Below, piece by piece: positions 43,956 through 51,699 of a DNA stretch of 64,000 nt. Both the position numbers and the translations under genes were made by a program. Position 1 is the stretch's first letter. Every line of letters starts with the position of its first letter. The notes under the pieces were generated by a model. It had not been told where the DNA came from. It made no database searches and saw only the letters and a program-made list of their open reading frames with translations. The DNA lies in contig SVEC01000001.1 in NCBI GenBank assembly GCA_015057555.1, positions 124,001-188,000 of the forward strand, given 5' to 3'. This DNA is from Lachnospiraceae bacterium (lineage in GTDB: Bacteria > Bacillota > Clostridia > Lachnospirales > Lachnospiraceae).

Positions 43956-44585
43956 ATGGAATATTATGGATATATAAGAGTATCAGCTAAGGACCAAAAT
44001 CCCGACAGACAATTACTTGCTATGCAGGAAAAAAATATCAAAGAGAGGAATATGTATATAGACAAGATATCAGGGAAAAGCTTCGCCCGTCCCCAGTATC
44101 TTAGATTGCGAAAACGATTAAAGAAAGGTGATGTACTTGTTATTAAAAGCATAGACCGATTGGGGCGAAATTATGAGGAGATATTAGAGCAGTGGAGAAT
44201 AATCACCAAGGAAATAGGGGCCAATATTCAGGTGATAGATATGCCACTATTAAATACTGATACCTCACACGGAGATTTGACGGGTGTATTTATAGCTGAT
44301 TTGGTACTTCAGATACTGGCATATGTGGCAGAGACGGAGCGTTCATTTATAAAACAACGACAAGCAGAGGGGATTGCTGCTGCAAAGCAAAAGGGAATTA
44401 AGTTTGGTTGTAAGAAAAAAGATGTTCCAGATGAATTTGAAAAGTATTATCAACTATGGAGGGAGGATAAGATATCTCTGCGAAAGGCAGCAGAGGAGTT
44501 AGGAATAAATTATTCTACTTTTTATCGGAGATGTGTAGAGAAAAATAAGAGGGAAGAAAAAGTGGAAAATTGTTACAAAATGTAG
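43956..44585 (+). CDS. Serine recombinase (resolvase/invertase family)
   Basis: A 209-residue small serine recombinase. The catalytic domain (1 to about 140) opens MEYYGYIRVSAKDQNPDRQ, with Ser10 the expected nucleophile, and contains SIDRLGRNYEE with the conserved Arg residues and LAYVAETERSFIKQRQAEGI on the E-helix. A C-terminal helix-turn-helix (SLRKAAEELGINYSTFYRR) binds its site. It is of the Tn3-resolvase/invertase size, not a large integrase, so it would resolve or invert rather than integrate. AAAGGAGG precedes the start. A/T-rich palindromic DNA just upstream could be the site. Confidence 0.93.
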   Translation: MEYYGYIRVSAKDQNPDRQLLAMQEKNIKERNMYIDKISGKSFARPQYLRLRKRLKKGDVLVIKSIDRLGRNYEEILEQWRIITKEIGANIQVIDMPLLNTDTSHGDLTGVFIADLVLQILAYVAETERSFIKQRQAEGIAAAKQKGIKFGCKKKDVPDEFEKYYQLWREDKISLRKAAEELGINYSTFYRRCVEKNKREEKVENCYKM

Positions 44586-44658
44586 ACACAATGAAACACC
44601 TGATTAATGTCCGTTTATCATATAGTTTTTATCGAAAAATTACATAAAACCATTCTAT

Positions 44659-44700
44659 CAAAGATGTTTCAAAAAGTCTACTTTTTGAAACATCTTTGTT
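44659..44700 (+). terminator. Terminator after the recombinase gene
   Basis: An 18-bp perfect stem (44659-44676 with 44681-44698), 4-nt loop TCTA, then TTTTG. Unusually long and perfect for a terminator; it might also be a recombination or element end. Confidence 0.75.
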
Positions 44701-44725
44701 TTGTTGGAAGGATTTTTGATTAAAA

Positions 44726-45478
44726 GTGAGCAATGTAGATAGGACAAAAGATAGAAAAAACTACTTGGATAACATTAGAACAATAATAATAGGTCTCTTT
44801 TTGGCACATTCATGTGAGATGTACCACTTAAAAGAGGGCTTTTATATAGAGGGTATTAAAGCCTTGGTTCCAACCCTTATATATAGCTTTCTTACTGGCT
44901 GGTATATGGCTGTTCTATTCTTTATAGCAGGATTAACTACTATGTATAGCTTAAAGAAGCGAACTATAAAGGAGTATTACATTGAAAGATGCAAAAGACT
45001 TTTAGTGCCATTTTTTATTGGGCTATTTTTATGGGTTCCAATCCAATCCTATTACACATTGAGAAATCACTATGACTTTGACGGAAATGCTTTGGATGTG
45101 TACAAGCATTTCTTTACTACATATATGCTTATACCGATGCACGATATGAATGTTTGGTCTATCGACTACGCGTGGAGGAGACTTGTATGGGCTATATCAT
45201 GTACTACTGCTGTATTTGGAACCATAGGATTTGGACAAAGATTTCTTAACAAAACAAATGCGTTAACGAAGTATCTATCATCAAGGTCATTTGCAATCTA
45301 TTACATACATATGACCGTGGTAATCGCTGTGGGATATTATGTGGTGGAATATGTGAACTGTAATATTGCATTACAGATAGGAATGATTATGGGTATATCA
45401 GTAGTGGTTACATTTGCACTGATAGAGATTGCCAAGAGGATTCCTGGAGTGAACGGGATGCTTGGGATGAAGAGGTAA
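44726..45478 (+). CDS. Acyltransferase-3-family membrane protein, internally deleted
   Basis: A 250-residue membrane protein. The N-terminal part (YLDNIRTIIIGLFLAHSC, RCKRLLVPFFIGLFLWVPIQ) and the C-terminal part (YLSSRSFAIYYIHMTVVIAVGYYVV) both match the acyltransferase-3 family of about 350-400 residues. The middle block of several membrane helices between residues ~125 and 140 is missing, with the frame kept open. It may be a functionless in-frame deletion product or a specialised short form. GTG 44726 is the start used, but no strong ribosome site is near it (GGAAGG is 16 bp away). The next acyltransferase gene follows 7 bp later. Confidence 0.7.
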   Translation: MSNVDRTKDRKNYLDNIRTIIIGLFLAHSCEMYHLKEGFYIEGIKALVPTLIYSFLTGWYMAVLFFIAGLTTMYSLKKRTIKEYYIERCKRLLVPFFIGLFLWVPIQSYYTLRNHYDFDGNALDVYKHFFTTYMLIPMHDMNVWSIDYAWRRLVWAISCTTAVFGTIGFGQRFLNKTNALTKYLSSRSFAIYYIHMTVVIAVGYYVVEYVNCNIALQIGMIMGISVVVTFALIEIAKRIPGVNGMLGMKR

Positions 45479-45485
45479 AAGTACT

Positions 45486-46169
45486 ATGTTTAAAAGTTTG
45501 CTTAAGAAGATAGTTAAAGCACAAAGAATACATAAGTTTCAACAACTGAATAAACATCCGGATTTAAATTCTAACTGTATATATGCAGCAAACCACTCCT
45601 GCAAATGGGATGGACAATATCTTATGGAGATAATCCCAGGGGAATTCTCATTTCTAGCGGGAAAGCAACGTATGAAATTCATAGATAAATTCGGACTAAC
45701 TTGGAACGGAATAATATGGGTAGACAGAAAAGATAAGAAGAGCAAACAAGCTTCAAAGATAAAAATGAAAAAGGTATTAGCTAGGGGTAAGTCATTGTGT
45801 ATATTTCCTGAGGGTACATGGAATTTGGAACCGTCCACTCTGGTATTGCCGCTATATTGGGGCGTAATAGAAATTGCTCAACAATCAAATGTGCCTATAG
45901 TTCCTATGTGCTTGGAGTATGTGGGTGATACTTGCTATGTAAAGTATGGTGATGTGATTCATATAGAAGAGAAAGCGGATAAGAAGGAAAGAATCCAAAA
46001 CTTAAGAGATGTACTAGCTACACTTAAATGGGATATATGGGAAATGTTGCCTATTTGTAAGAGATGTGATGTGGAAGAGGATTATTGGGATAAGGAAATA
46101 CAACGACGACTTAAGGAATATGAGTTGCTGGATTATGAGTATGAGATGAGTTGTGTGAGGAAGGGATAA
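45486..46169 (+). CDS. PlsC-like 1-acylglycerol-3-phosphate acyltransferase
   Basis: A 227-residue acyltransferase. The catalytic HxxxxD motif is NHSCKWDGQYL (His, Asp) at about residue 34, the substrate motif is FPEGTWNLEPS, and VPIVPMCLEY matches the late conserved block. It lacks a clear membrane helix in the first residues. It likely transfers an acyl group to lysophosphatidate or another glycerol or sugar acceptor. Lying inside the accessory island beside two adenylate-forming enzymes, it may act on a product of those genes rather than in bulk lipid synthesis (inference). Confidence 0.87.
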   Translation: MFKSLLKKIVKAQRIHKFQQLNKHPDLNSNCIYAANHSCKWDGQYLMEIIPGEFSFLAGKQRMKFIDKFGLTWNGIIWVDRKDKKSKQASKIKMKKVLARGKSLCIFPEGTWNLEPSTLVLPLYWGVIEIAQQSNVPIVPMCLEYVGDTCYVKYGDVIHIEEKADKKERIQNLRDVLATLKWDIWEMLPICKRCDVEEDYWDKEIQRRLKEYELLDYEYEMSCVRKG

Positions 46170-46192
46170 TAGATGCAAGAGAAAGGAGAAAT

Positions 46193-47101
46193 ATGAAAAA
46201 AGCATTAATTGATAATTGGACTATTGAAAACATAATTAATAACTATAATTTAGGAATTTTAAACGAATCTGTTGAGTTTCAAATGTTGATATCTGCCCTT
46301 GTTCTGTGGGATGAAGTTTGTTATTTGGATAATGGATACTGCGAATGGTGGAATGACAAAGTAGAGAATAGTGAGGAATTAAAGGTACTAAAAATGCTTA
46401 CACCTTTAACTGAAACGGGAATGGAACAGGTAAGAAATAGAGCTAATGAAGATTACAATAATATTTATAGAGACAACTATTTAGGGGTTGTTGCAAAAGG
46501 TGCATTAGAGTATTTATATATGGCAGTTGAGAATGATATATGTTACATGCCTTTTGGAAAACGAGCGGAATTCATTTTAGAAAATGATTTGTATAAAAAA
46601 TCACATCAATATTACACACGAATGGATGCAATTTCTGTGTTGGATAAAGAAATTTTTCATCATTACGAGAATTTGAATTCGTGTATCAATAAAGCAAAAT
46701 TTGGAATAAATGCAAATAGCATTTTCAATTATGTAAAGGGAAATGCAAGTTCATTATGCGAGATGGTTGACGTTATAGCGGATTTGAAAAAGAAGAAAAT
46801 GGTTAAAAAATTTAAAAGTTGGGTAGAAAAAATGGAGTGTGTAATAAGCAAAGATACCATACTTGATAATCCTCCATATGTCATTAAGGAATGTATTGAT
46901 GAATTGAAAGAAATTAAAAATATGCAATACAAGGATGTAAGTACAAATTTTTCGGCTGGATTACCGTTTGTAGAGATTGGTGTAAATGTGACTATTCCTA
47001 TAAAAAAATTAATGAAACCCAATTTGGTGTTCCCTGCTTTTTTATATAACCATGCTATTCGAAAAAATAGTGTATTGAATTTTAATATAACAAAGTGTTA
47101 A
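46193..47101 (+). CDS. Unknown protein in the accessory island (302 aa)
   Basis: A 302-residue soluble, mainly helical protein, rich in Asn, Lys and Glu with a few Cys. No catalytic motif or membrane segment was recognised. ATG 46193 fits AAAGGAG 7 bp upstream; an upstream in-frame start at 46151 overlaps the end of the acyltransferase and lacks a site. Base composition looks more A/T-rich than flanking core genes, consistent with acquired DNA. It sits between the PlsC-like gene and the first adenylate-forming enzyme on the same strand with short gaps. Confidence 0.7.
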   Translation: MKKALIDNWTIENIINNYNLGILNESVEFQMLISALVLWDEVCYLDNGYCEWWNDKVENSEELKVLKMLTPLTETGMEQVRNRANEDYNNIYRDNYLGVVAKGALEYLYMAVENDICYMPFGKRAEFILENDLYKKSHQYYTRMDAISVLDKEIFHHYENLNSCINKAKFGINANSIFNYVKGNASSLCEMVDVIADLKKKKMVKKFKSWVEKMECVISKDTILDNPPYVIKECIDELKEIKNMQYKDVSTNFSAGLPFVEIGVNVTIPIKKLMKPNLVFPAFLYNHAIRKNSVLNFNITKC

Positions 47102-47155
47102 TACAAATAAGAAATTAAGATGGCACAATTAAATACAAGGAGAGGAGATTATATT

Positions 47156-48877
47156 ATGAACCACCAATTAACTGGCTATCCATCAATAGACAAGCCATGG
47201 TTGAAATACTATACCGAAGATGCAAAAAATGGAAAGCTTCCAGAGTGTACAATCTATGAGTATATGTATCAAAACAACAAGGAACATTTGGATGATTATG
47301 CCATAGATTATTTCGGAACAAAAATCACATATGGAGAATTGTTTAAAAATATTGAAAAAGTGGCCATTTCATTTCAAGAATTGGGTGTTTGCTCTGGTGA
47401 AGTTGTTACTATAGTTTCACTGTCTTGTGTGACTAGCATCCTTTGTTTTTATGCACTTAATAAAATAGGTGCAGTATCAAATTACATTAATGTTTTATCC
47501 ACAGAGGAAGAATTAAAGGATTATTTAAATGATGCACAGTCTAGGTATGTAGTATCTCTTGATTTATTCGCAGGTAAAATTCTCAAAGTAACAGAAAAAA
47601 CTAAAGTGGAAAAGTGTATTGTTTATTCTTTGAAAGAATGGATGCCAACTGCGACTAAAGTAGGGTTTTCGGTAAAAATGAGGAAGTTTGATACTAAGTT
47701 TTTATCCAACAATAATGTTTTGTTGTGGAAGGAATTTCTTCAATTATCAGATAATAAAACCTTAAAAAAATATAATAAGGATCCTAAAACAGCTGGAGTA
47801 TTAGGTCACACTGGTGGAACTACAGGATTTCCGAAAACCATTTTAATTGATGATTGTGGAATTAATGCAGTTGCGCACCAGTATTATTTGACATTTGAGA
47901 GAGAACGAGGACAGAAATTTTTAAATATAGTTATTCCATTTGTTATATATGGGATATTAACTTGTATGCATATGCCGTTGTCTTTGGGATTATGCTTGGT
48001 TGTTATACCTAAGTTTAATGATAATGAGTGGAGTAAATATATAAAGAAGTATCAACCTGACTTTATTTCTGCTGTCCCATCATTTGTTTTACCGATGTTG
48101 AAGGATACTAAGATGAGTAATGTTGATTTATCATGCCTAAAACTACTTGCAGTAGGTGGTGATGGTATGAATGAAAAATCAGAGATCGAGATGAACAAGT
48201 TTTTAAAAAATCATAATAGTAATATAGAGATATTAAAGGGATATGGAATGTCTGAAGTATGTGCATCTGCGGTAACTGGAATGAATGGAGCAAATAAGGT
48301 AGGAAGTATTGGTGTTCCGTTGGTAAAAAATAATGTAAAGGTAATTGATGAAAATCAAGCTGAATGCAAGTACGGAGAAGTAGGTGAGCTTTGTTTACTG
48401 TGTCCAGCATTAATGATTGGATATAAAGGGGATGAAACGGCAACTAATGAATTAATCCATATCAATGAAAAAGGCGAAAAATGGGTTCATACAGGTGACC
48501 TTGCATATGTAGATGAGGATGGATTTGTTTTTTTGCAAGGAAGAATAAAGAGAATCATATTAACGACTAAAGACGGTATGGGATATAAAGTTTTTCCTAA
48601 CATTGTAGAAGCGAAAATAAAATCTAATGATAATGTATTTGGAGTATGTGTTATAGGTGCTAAGGATGGAGAAAATCAAGTGCTTAGAGCATGTATTGTT
48701 AAAAAACAATCAGTAGATATCTCAAATGAAGTATTAGAGAAACAGCTAAGGGATATGTTCAATAAAGATATGCCAGAGTATCAACGACCTTTATACTATG
48801 AATTTGTTGACAGTTTGCCATTAACACCCGTAGGAAAAGTGGATTATAAGAAATTAGAGGAAATGTATAGTAATTAA
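47156..48877 (+). CDS. Adenylate-forming enzyme (acyl-CoA synthetase-like), tag copy 1
   Basis: A 573-residue AMP-binding enzyme. The N-terminus carries the tag LTGYPSIDKPWLKYY (about residues 4-18). The P-loop is GHTGGTTGFPKTI (about 220), the A5 motif GYGMSEVCA, the A7 motif WVHTGDLAYVDEDGFVFLQGR and the C-terminal catalytic Lys in TPVGKVDYKKLEE, so it should be active. Such enzymes activate acids to acyl-adenylates and load CoA or a carrier protein; the substrate is unknown. ATG 47156 has AGGAGAGGAG upstream; the ATG at 47120 does not. The second tagged enzyme follows 13 bp after its stop. Confidence 0.87.
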   Translation: MNHQLTGYPSIDKPWLKYYTEDAKNGKLPECTIYEYMYQNNKEHLDDYAIDYFGTKITYGELFKNIEKVAISFQELGVCSGEVVTIVSLSCVTSILCFYALNKIGAVSNYINVLSTEEELKDYLNDAQSRYVVSLDLFAGKILKVTEKTKVEKCIVYSLKEWMPTATKVGFSVKMRKFDTKFLSNNNVLLWKEFLQLSDNKTLKKYNKDPKTAGVLGHTGGTTGFPKTILIDDCGINAVAHQYYLTFERERGQKFLNIVIPFVIYGILTCMHMPLSLGLCLVVIPKFNDNEWSKYIKKYQPDFISAVPSFVLPMLKDTKMSNVDLSCLKLLAVGGDGMNEKSEIEMNKFLKNHNSNIEILKGYGMSEVCASAVTGMNGANKVGSIGVPLVKNNVKVIDENQAECKYGEVGELCLLCPALMIGYKGDETATNELIHINEKGEKWVHTGDLAYVDEDGFVFLQGRIKRIILTTKDGMGYKVFPNIVEAKIKSNDNVFGVCVIGAKDGENQVLRACIVKKQSVDISNEVLEKQLRDMFNKDMPEYQRPLYYEFVDSLPLTPVGKVDYKKLEEMYSN

Positions 48878-48890
48878 CTGGAGGATGAAT

Positions 48891-50582
48891 ATGCAAAACC
48901 AACAAGTAACTGCCTACCCATCCATAGATAAACCGTGGGTGAAACATTATGTGAATAACAAACTAGAAGAAGTCAATGCATCAGATTCGCTATACAACAA
49001 CTTTAAGAAAATCACTGATAGGAAACAAAGTGAATTAGCATTTGTAGATTATAATTCAGGATTAAAGATTAGTTATTTGGAATTATATAATCAGATAGAA
49101 GCTTTTGCAAATGCGCTTTCTTCTATAGGAATTACAAATAAGAATAAAATAGGAATTCTTAGCTTTAATTGCGTTGTTGAACCTATAGTGTTGCTAGCAG
49201 CAAATAAAATAGGTGCAACGGTAGTTTTTATTAATCCTGATGGAAATCCAATGGATATGGCAGCTAATATAGAGTATGTAGACTTATTAGTGTTAGAAAG
49301 TGTTTTTTTGGAATTAGAGCCAATAATAAATAAAAACAAGCTTTCGGTTATTGTTTATGGACAATGTACAAATATGTCATCAACGAGATGTATACATTAT
49401 GAGGAGTTTATTAAAAAAGAAATATCACAAATAGAATCACACAAGCCGGATAAAGATACTGCCGCGTTAGTTATATTTAGCAGTGGTTCAACTGGAATTC
49501 CCAAACCTATAGTGCATACAAACTTTACTGTAAATAATGCAATAAATAAAATGTTGAGGTCGGATTTTCCTATAAACGAAAACAATTACTTAATAAAGGT
49601 TATACCATCTCATATAGGATTAGGTGTGATTACAACCATGCTTGTAGGACTATTATCTGGTGTACCATACATTCAATTAAAGGGCTTGCCTGAACCAGTA
49701 ACTGGTCTTCCGAAAGAAACCTTTGATTTGATATTAAATTATAAAAAATGGATTACAAATAATGATTTAGATAAAAACAAGGGCTTAATACTTTTGGCTG
49801 CCCCATATTTTGCTAAATATTTGCTTTCTAGAGCTGATGAATTGAAAGATATGTCTATGATAAATGGTATTCTTTTAGGCGGAGCAAAGATGCACAAAGA
49901 GGAACTAGAACAAATGGATTCCGTGTTTGGTGAAAAAGGATTGAAAGTGCCTGTGTGTAATGGATATGGACAGAATGAAATGGCGGGTGCAGTTGCACTT
50001 AATACAGTTCATAATAATGTAAATGGAAGTGCTGGATATCCTGTGCATGGTGTTGATGTAAAGATTGTTGATAGATACACAAATGAAGAATTGCCATATA
50101 ACACTATAGGAAAAATTATAGAACAAAGTGATAGTAAGTTTCTGTGCTATATGGGAATGCCAGAAAGAACTGATGCCACAAGGGTAATCTTAGCAGACGG
50201 AAGTGAATGGTATGATACTACAGATTTAGGATATATGGATGAAGATGGCTTTTTATTTATTACAGGAAGGACTACCAGAGTAATAATAAAAGCAGATCAC
50301 AAAATATCATTAGATGTTATAGAAGAAAAAATAAAATCCCTAGAATCGATAAAAGAAGTAGCGGTAGTGCCATCTAAAACAGAAGGAGAGATTATTGCTT
50401 TTGTAATTGTTGATAAAATGATTCGTAGCGAACGGATAATAGAATTACTTGAATCAAACAGAATTTTATCTCCTTTCGAAATACCAGATAAAATAGAAAT
50501 AGTTGAATCTTTGCCTAGAATGAATAATGGTAAACTTGATTACCAAAGAGTAATTGTACTAGCGAATGAAATGTGTAATTAA
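48891..50582 (+). CDS. Adenylate-forming enzyme, tag copy 2, altered motifs
   Basis: A 563-residue AMP-binding protein paralogous to the preceding gene, with the same N-terminal tag (VTAYPSIDKPWVKHY, about residues 6-20). The P-loop IFSSGSTGIPKPI is canonical. The A5 motif is GYGQNE (Asn for the usual Thr), and the A7 region reads YDTTDLGYMDEDGF, with Thr in place of the Gly of TGD. The C-terminal Lys is present in MNNGKLDY. It may have shifted specificity or reduced catalysis. GGAGG at 48880-48884 favours ATG 48891 over ATG 48885. AT-rich codon use as in its neighbours. Confidence 0.85.
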   Translation: MQNQQVTAYPSIDKPWVKHYVNNKLEEVNASDSLYNNFKKITDRKQSELAFVDYNSGLKISYLELYNQIEAFANALSSIGITNKNKIGILSFNCVVEPIVLLAANKIGATVVFINPDGNPMDMAANIEYVDLLVLESVFLELEPIINKNKLSVIVYGQCTNMSSTRCIHYEEFIKKEISQIESHKPDKDTAALVIFSSGSTGIPKPIVHTNFTVNNAINKMLRSDFPINENNYLIKVIPSHIGLGVITTMLVGLLSGVPYIQLKGLPEPVTGLPKETFDLILNYKKWITNNDLDKNKGLILLAAPYFAKYLLSRADELKDMSMINGILLGGAKMHKEELEQMDSVFGEKGLKVPVCNGYGQNEMAGAVALNTVHNNVNGSAGYPVHGVDVKIVDRYTNEELPYNTIGKIIEQSDSKFLCYMGMPERTDATRVILADGSEWYDTTDLGYMDEDGFLFITGRTTRVIIKADHKISLDVIEEKIKSLESIKEVAVVPSKTEGEIIAFVIVDKMIRSERIIELLESNRILSPFEIPDKIEIVESLPRMNNGKLDYQRVIVLANEMCN

Positions 50583-50597
50583 AAAGGAGAGGAAAAT

Positions 50598-50786
50598 TGT
50601 AATTCAACAACTAACCAGCTATATAAAATTACAAAATCAATATGCAAAATAATCGTTTTGTAGATTAAAATCATTAATTTATCGTTGATGAAAGAATGAA
50701 AACACGGGAAATTTGAGGAAACTTTCATGGAAGAGAAGAAACTTACGGGGTATCCGTCTATTTATAAGCCTCAATATAAATATTAA
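50598..50786 (+). pseudogene. Remnants of further YPSIDKPW-tagged genes
   Basis: ATG 50727 opens a 19-codon frame MEEKKLTGYPSIYKPQYKY, ending at 50786. It reproduces the N-terminal tag of the two upstream adenylate-forming enzymes and then stops. Just before, in frame without a start, 50602-50625 reads IQQLTSY behind GGAGAGGAA, resembling the QQVTAY start of the second enzyme. These look like truncated starts of a third and possibly fourth tagged gene. The first could also be a free tag peptide, but a decayed gene is simpler. Confidence 0.6.
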
Positions 50787-50832
50787 AGTTAATGCTGTAG
50801 TATATATTTTCGCTGTACTACAGCATTTTTTA

Positions 50833-51150
50833 TTATTCACTCCAAATTTCTATGGTTTTCAAAAGCTTTTCCTTAGCTTCTATATCAAGCTTCAGTATTG
50901 CCTGATACAATTTCCTATCCAGAGCAGTTTCTGTATATTCTGGCTCTAATTCACCCACCAGCGAATCAAGTGAACAGCCCACCAGACTGGCATAGTAGGT
51001 TAAAATGCGTAAGGACATAGCTGTTCTGTTGTTTTCCACATTGCTGATATATCCTGGTGTGACACCCAGTGATTCAGCAACCTGGTTTTGGGTAAGACCA
51101 TGTTTTATTCTTAAGTTTTTAATCAACGTTCCATAATCCTCTGAATTCAT
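50833..51150 (-). CDS. XRE-family regulator, copy B
   Basis: A 105-residue near-duplicate of copy A at 42.8 kb, with the same helix-turn-helix (LTQNQVAESLGVTPGYISNVENNR) and C-terminal helix. Most differences lie in the first 17 residues and last two. ATG at 51150 is chosen to match copy A and because GGAGG lies upstream; an earlier in-frame start at 51192 is not needed. Unlike copy A, no protein gene lies divergent to it; instead a structured non-coding stretch follows. It marks the right edge of the accessory segment. Confidence 0.88.
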   Translation of the reverse strand: MNSEDYGTLIKNLRIKHGLTQNQVAESLGVTPGYISNVENNRTAMSLRILTYYASLVGCSLDSLVGELEPEYTETALDRKLYQAILKLDIEAKEKLLKTIEIWSE

Positions 51151-51189
51151 AAGGGAACCTCCGTGTATATTAAAAGCAATATAATTATA

Positions 51190-51231
51190 CAATAAATATT
51201 GCTTGCAATAAAGATACTAATAGAATATAAT
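51190..51231 (+). promoter_or_regulatory. Control region beside XRE copy B
   Basis: The palindrome CAATA-AA-TATTG (51190-51201) recurs as at copy A. A rightward promoter TTGCAA (51203-51208), 17-bp spacer, TATAAT (51226-51231) follows. The DNA from about 51185 to 51233 matches that at copy A almost base for base, then diverges. Confidence 0.55.
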
Positions 51232-51237
51232 ATATAC

Positions 51238-51416
51238 AAAAGAAATACATATTGCAATAAAAAAGGTGTTGCGGAAATTTTGGCTTCTGTGTATAATGAA
51301 CCTAAAGATGAGTAATCATCGGGTGAGTCCTACCTTATAAGTGGAATCTATAAGAGAGTTTTCCGTTGAGACGGATACTACCAAGAGGCTATGCATTGGC
51401 ATAGCCTCTTGTGTTT
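51238..51416 (+). ncRNA. Candidate non-coding transcript downstream of XRE copy B
   Basis: The rightward promoter at 51203 reads into about 170 bp with no plausible gene but several small hairpins: GATGA-GTAA-TCATC (51307-51320), TCCGT-TGAG-ACGGA (51362-51375) and a strong terminator at 51383-51416. In copy A the same promoter reads a protein gene; here that gene is absent. I did not recognise a known riboswitch or RNA family. It could also be an untranslated leftover of a lost gene. Confidence 0.4.
51383..51416 (+). terminator. Terminator of the candidate transcript
   Basis: A perfect 12-bp stem (51383-51394 with 51399-51410), loop ATTG, followed by GTGTTTTG. Confidence 0.8.
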
Positions 51417-51571
51417 TGCATTTTTAGGCATTTTGGTTCTTGTGAATGAATCGTAATTCTGTATTCCGTTAACATCTAATTCTGCTAAGAAGAATAAAAA
51501 GTATGAATCAATGCAAGTGAATATTACATTACGAATAATTACAGATGGAGTGTAACAAAGCTAAGAAATTA

Positions 51572-51678
51572 TAGTTGGTGTTAGCCAAGTGATATTTTTT
51601 GTAATTTTATCAACCTTGACATATTTCAGAAATCGCATCATAATAAACTTGCATTTGGTTAGAAACCAACACCAACTA
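51572..51678. repeat. 11-bp inverted repeat around the fliB-like promoter
   Basis: TAGTTGGTGTT (51572-51582) is matched by its complement AACACCAACTA (51668-51678), about 85 bp apart. Between them lies a consensus promoter. The repeat could form a large stem in the DNA or bind a regulator; it may also mark ends of a tiny element. The remaining DNA from 51417 to 51571 shows nothing recognisable. Confidence 0.45.
51616..51644 (+). promoter_or_regulatory. Consensus sigma-A promoter for the FliB-like gene
   Basis: TTGACA (51616-51621), 17-bp spacer, CATAAT (51639-51644), 55 bp before the start codon. Best -35 in the window. Confidence 0.75.
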
Positions 51679-51699
51679 ACCTATCAAGGAGTATGAATT

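Noticed and set aside
44659-44700. Insertion-sequence terminal repeat
   Set aside because: The 18-bp perfect palindrome with a 4-nt loop and following T residues is explained by a terminator; no second copy or transposase was seen.
50713-50949. 78-codon frame overlapping the tag remnant and XRE copy B
   Set aside because: It runs antisense through XRE copy B, shows no family resemblance, and its start region conflicts with the tag remnant frame.
51238-51416. Known riboswitch (purine, Mn, glnA-type, T-box and others considered)
   Set aside because: No conserved core of any class I know could be matched; listed as an unassigned candidate transcript.
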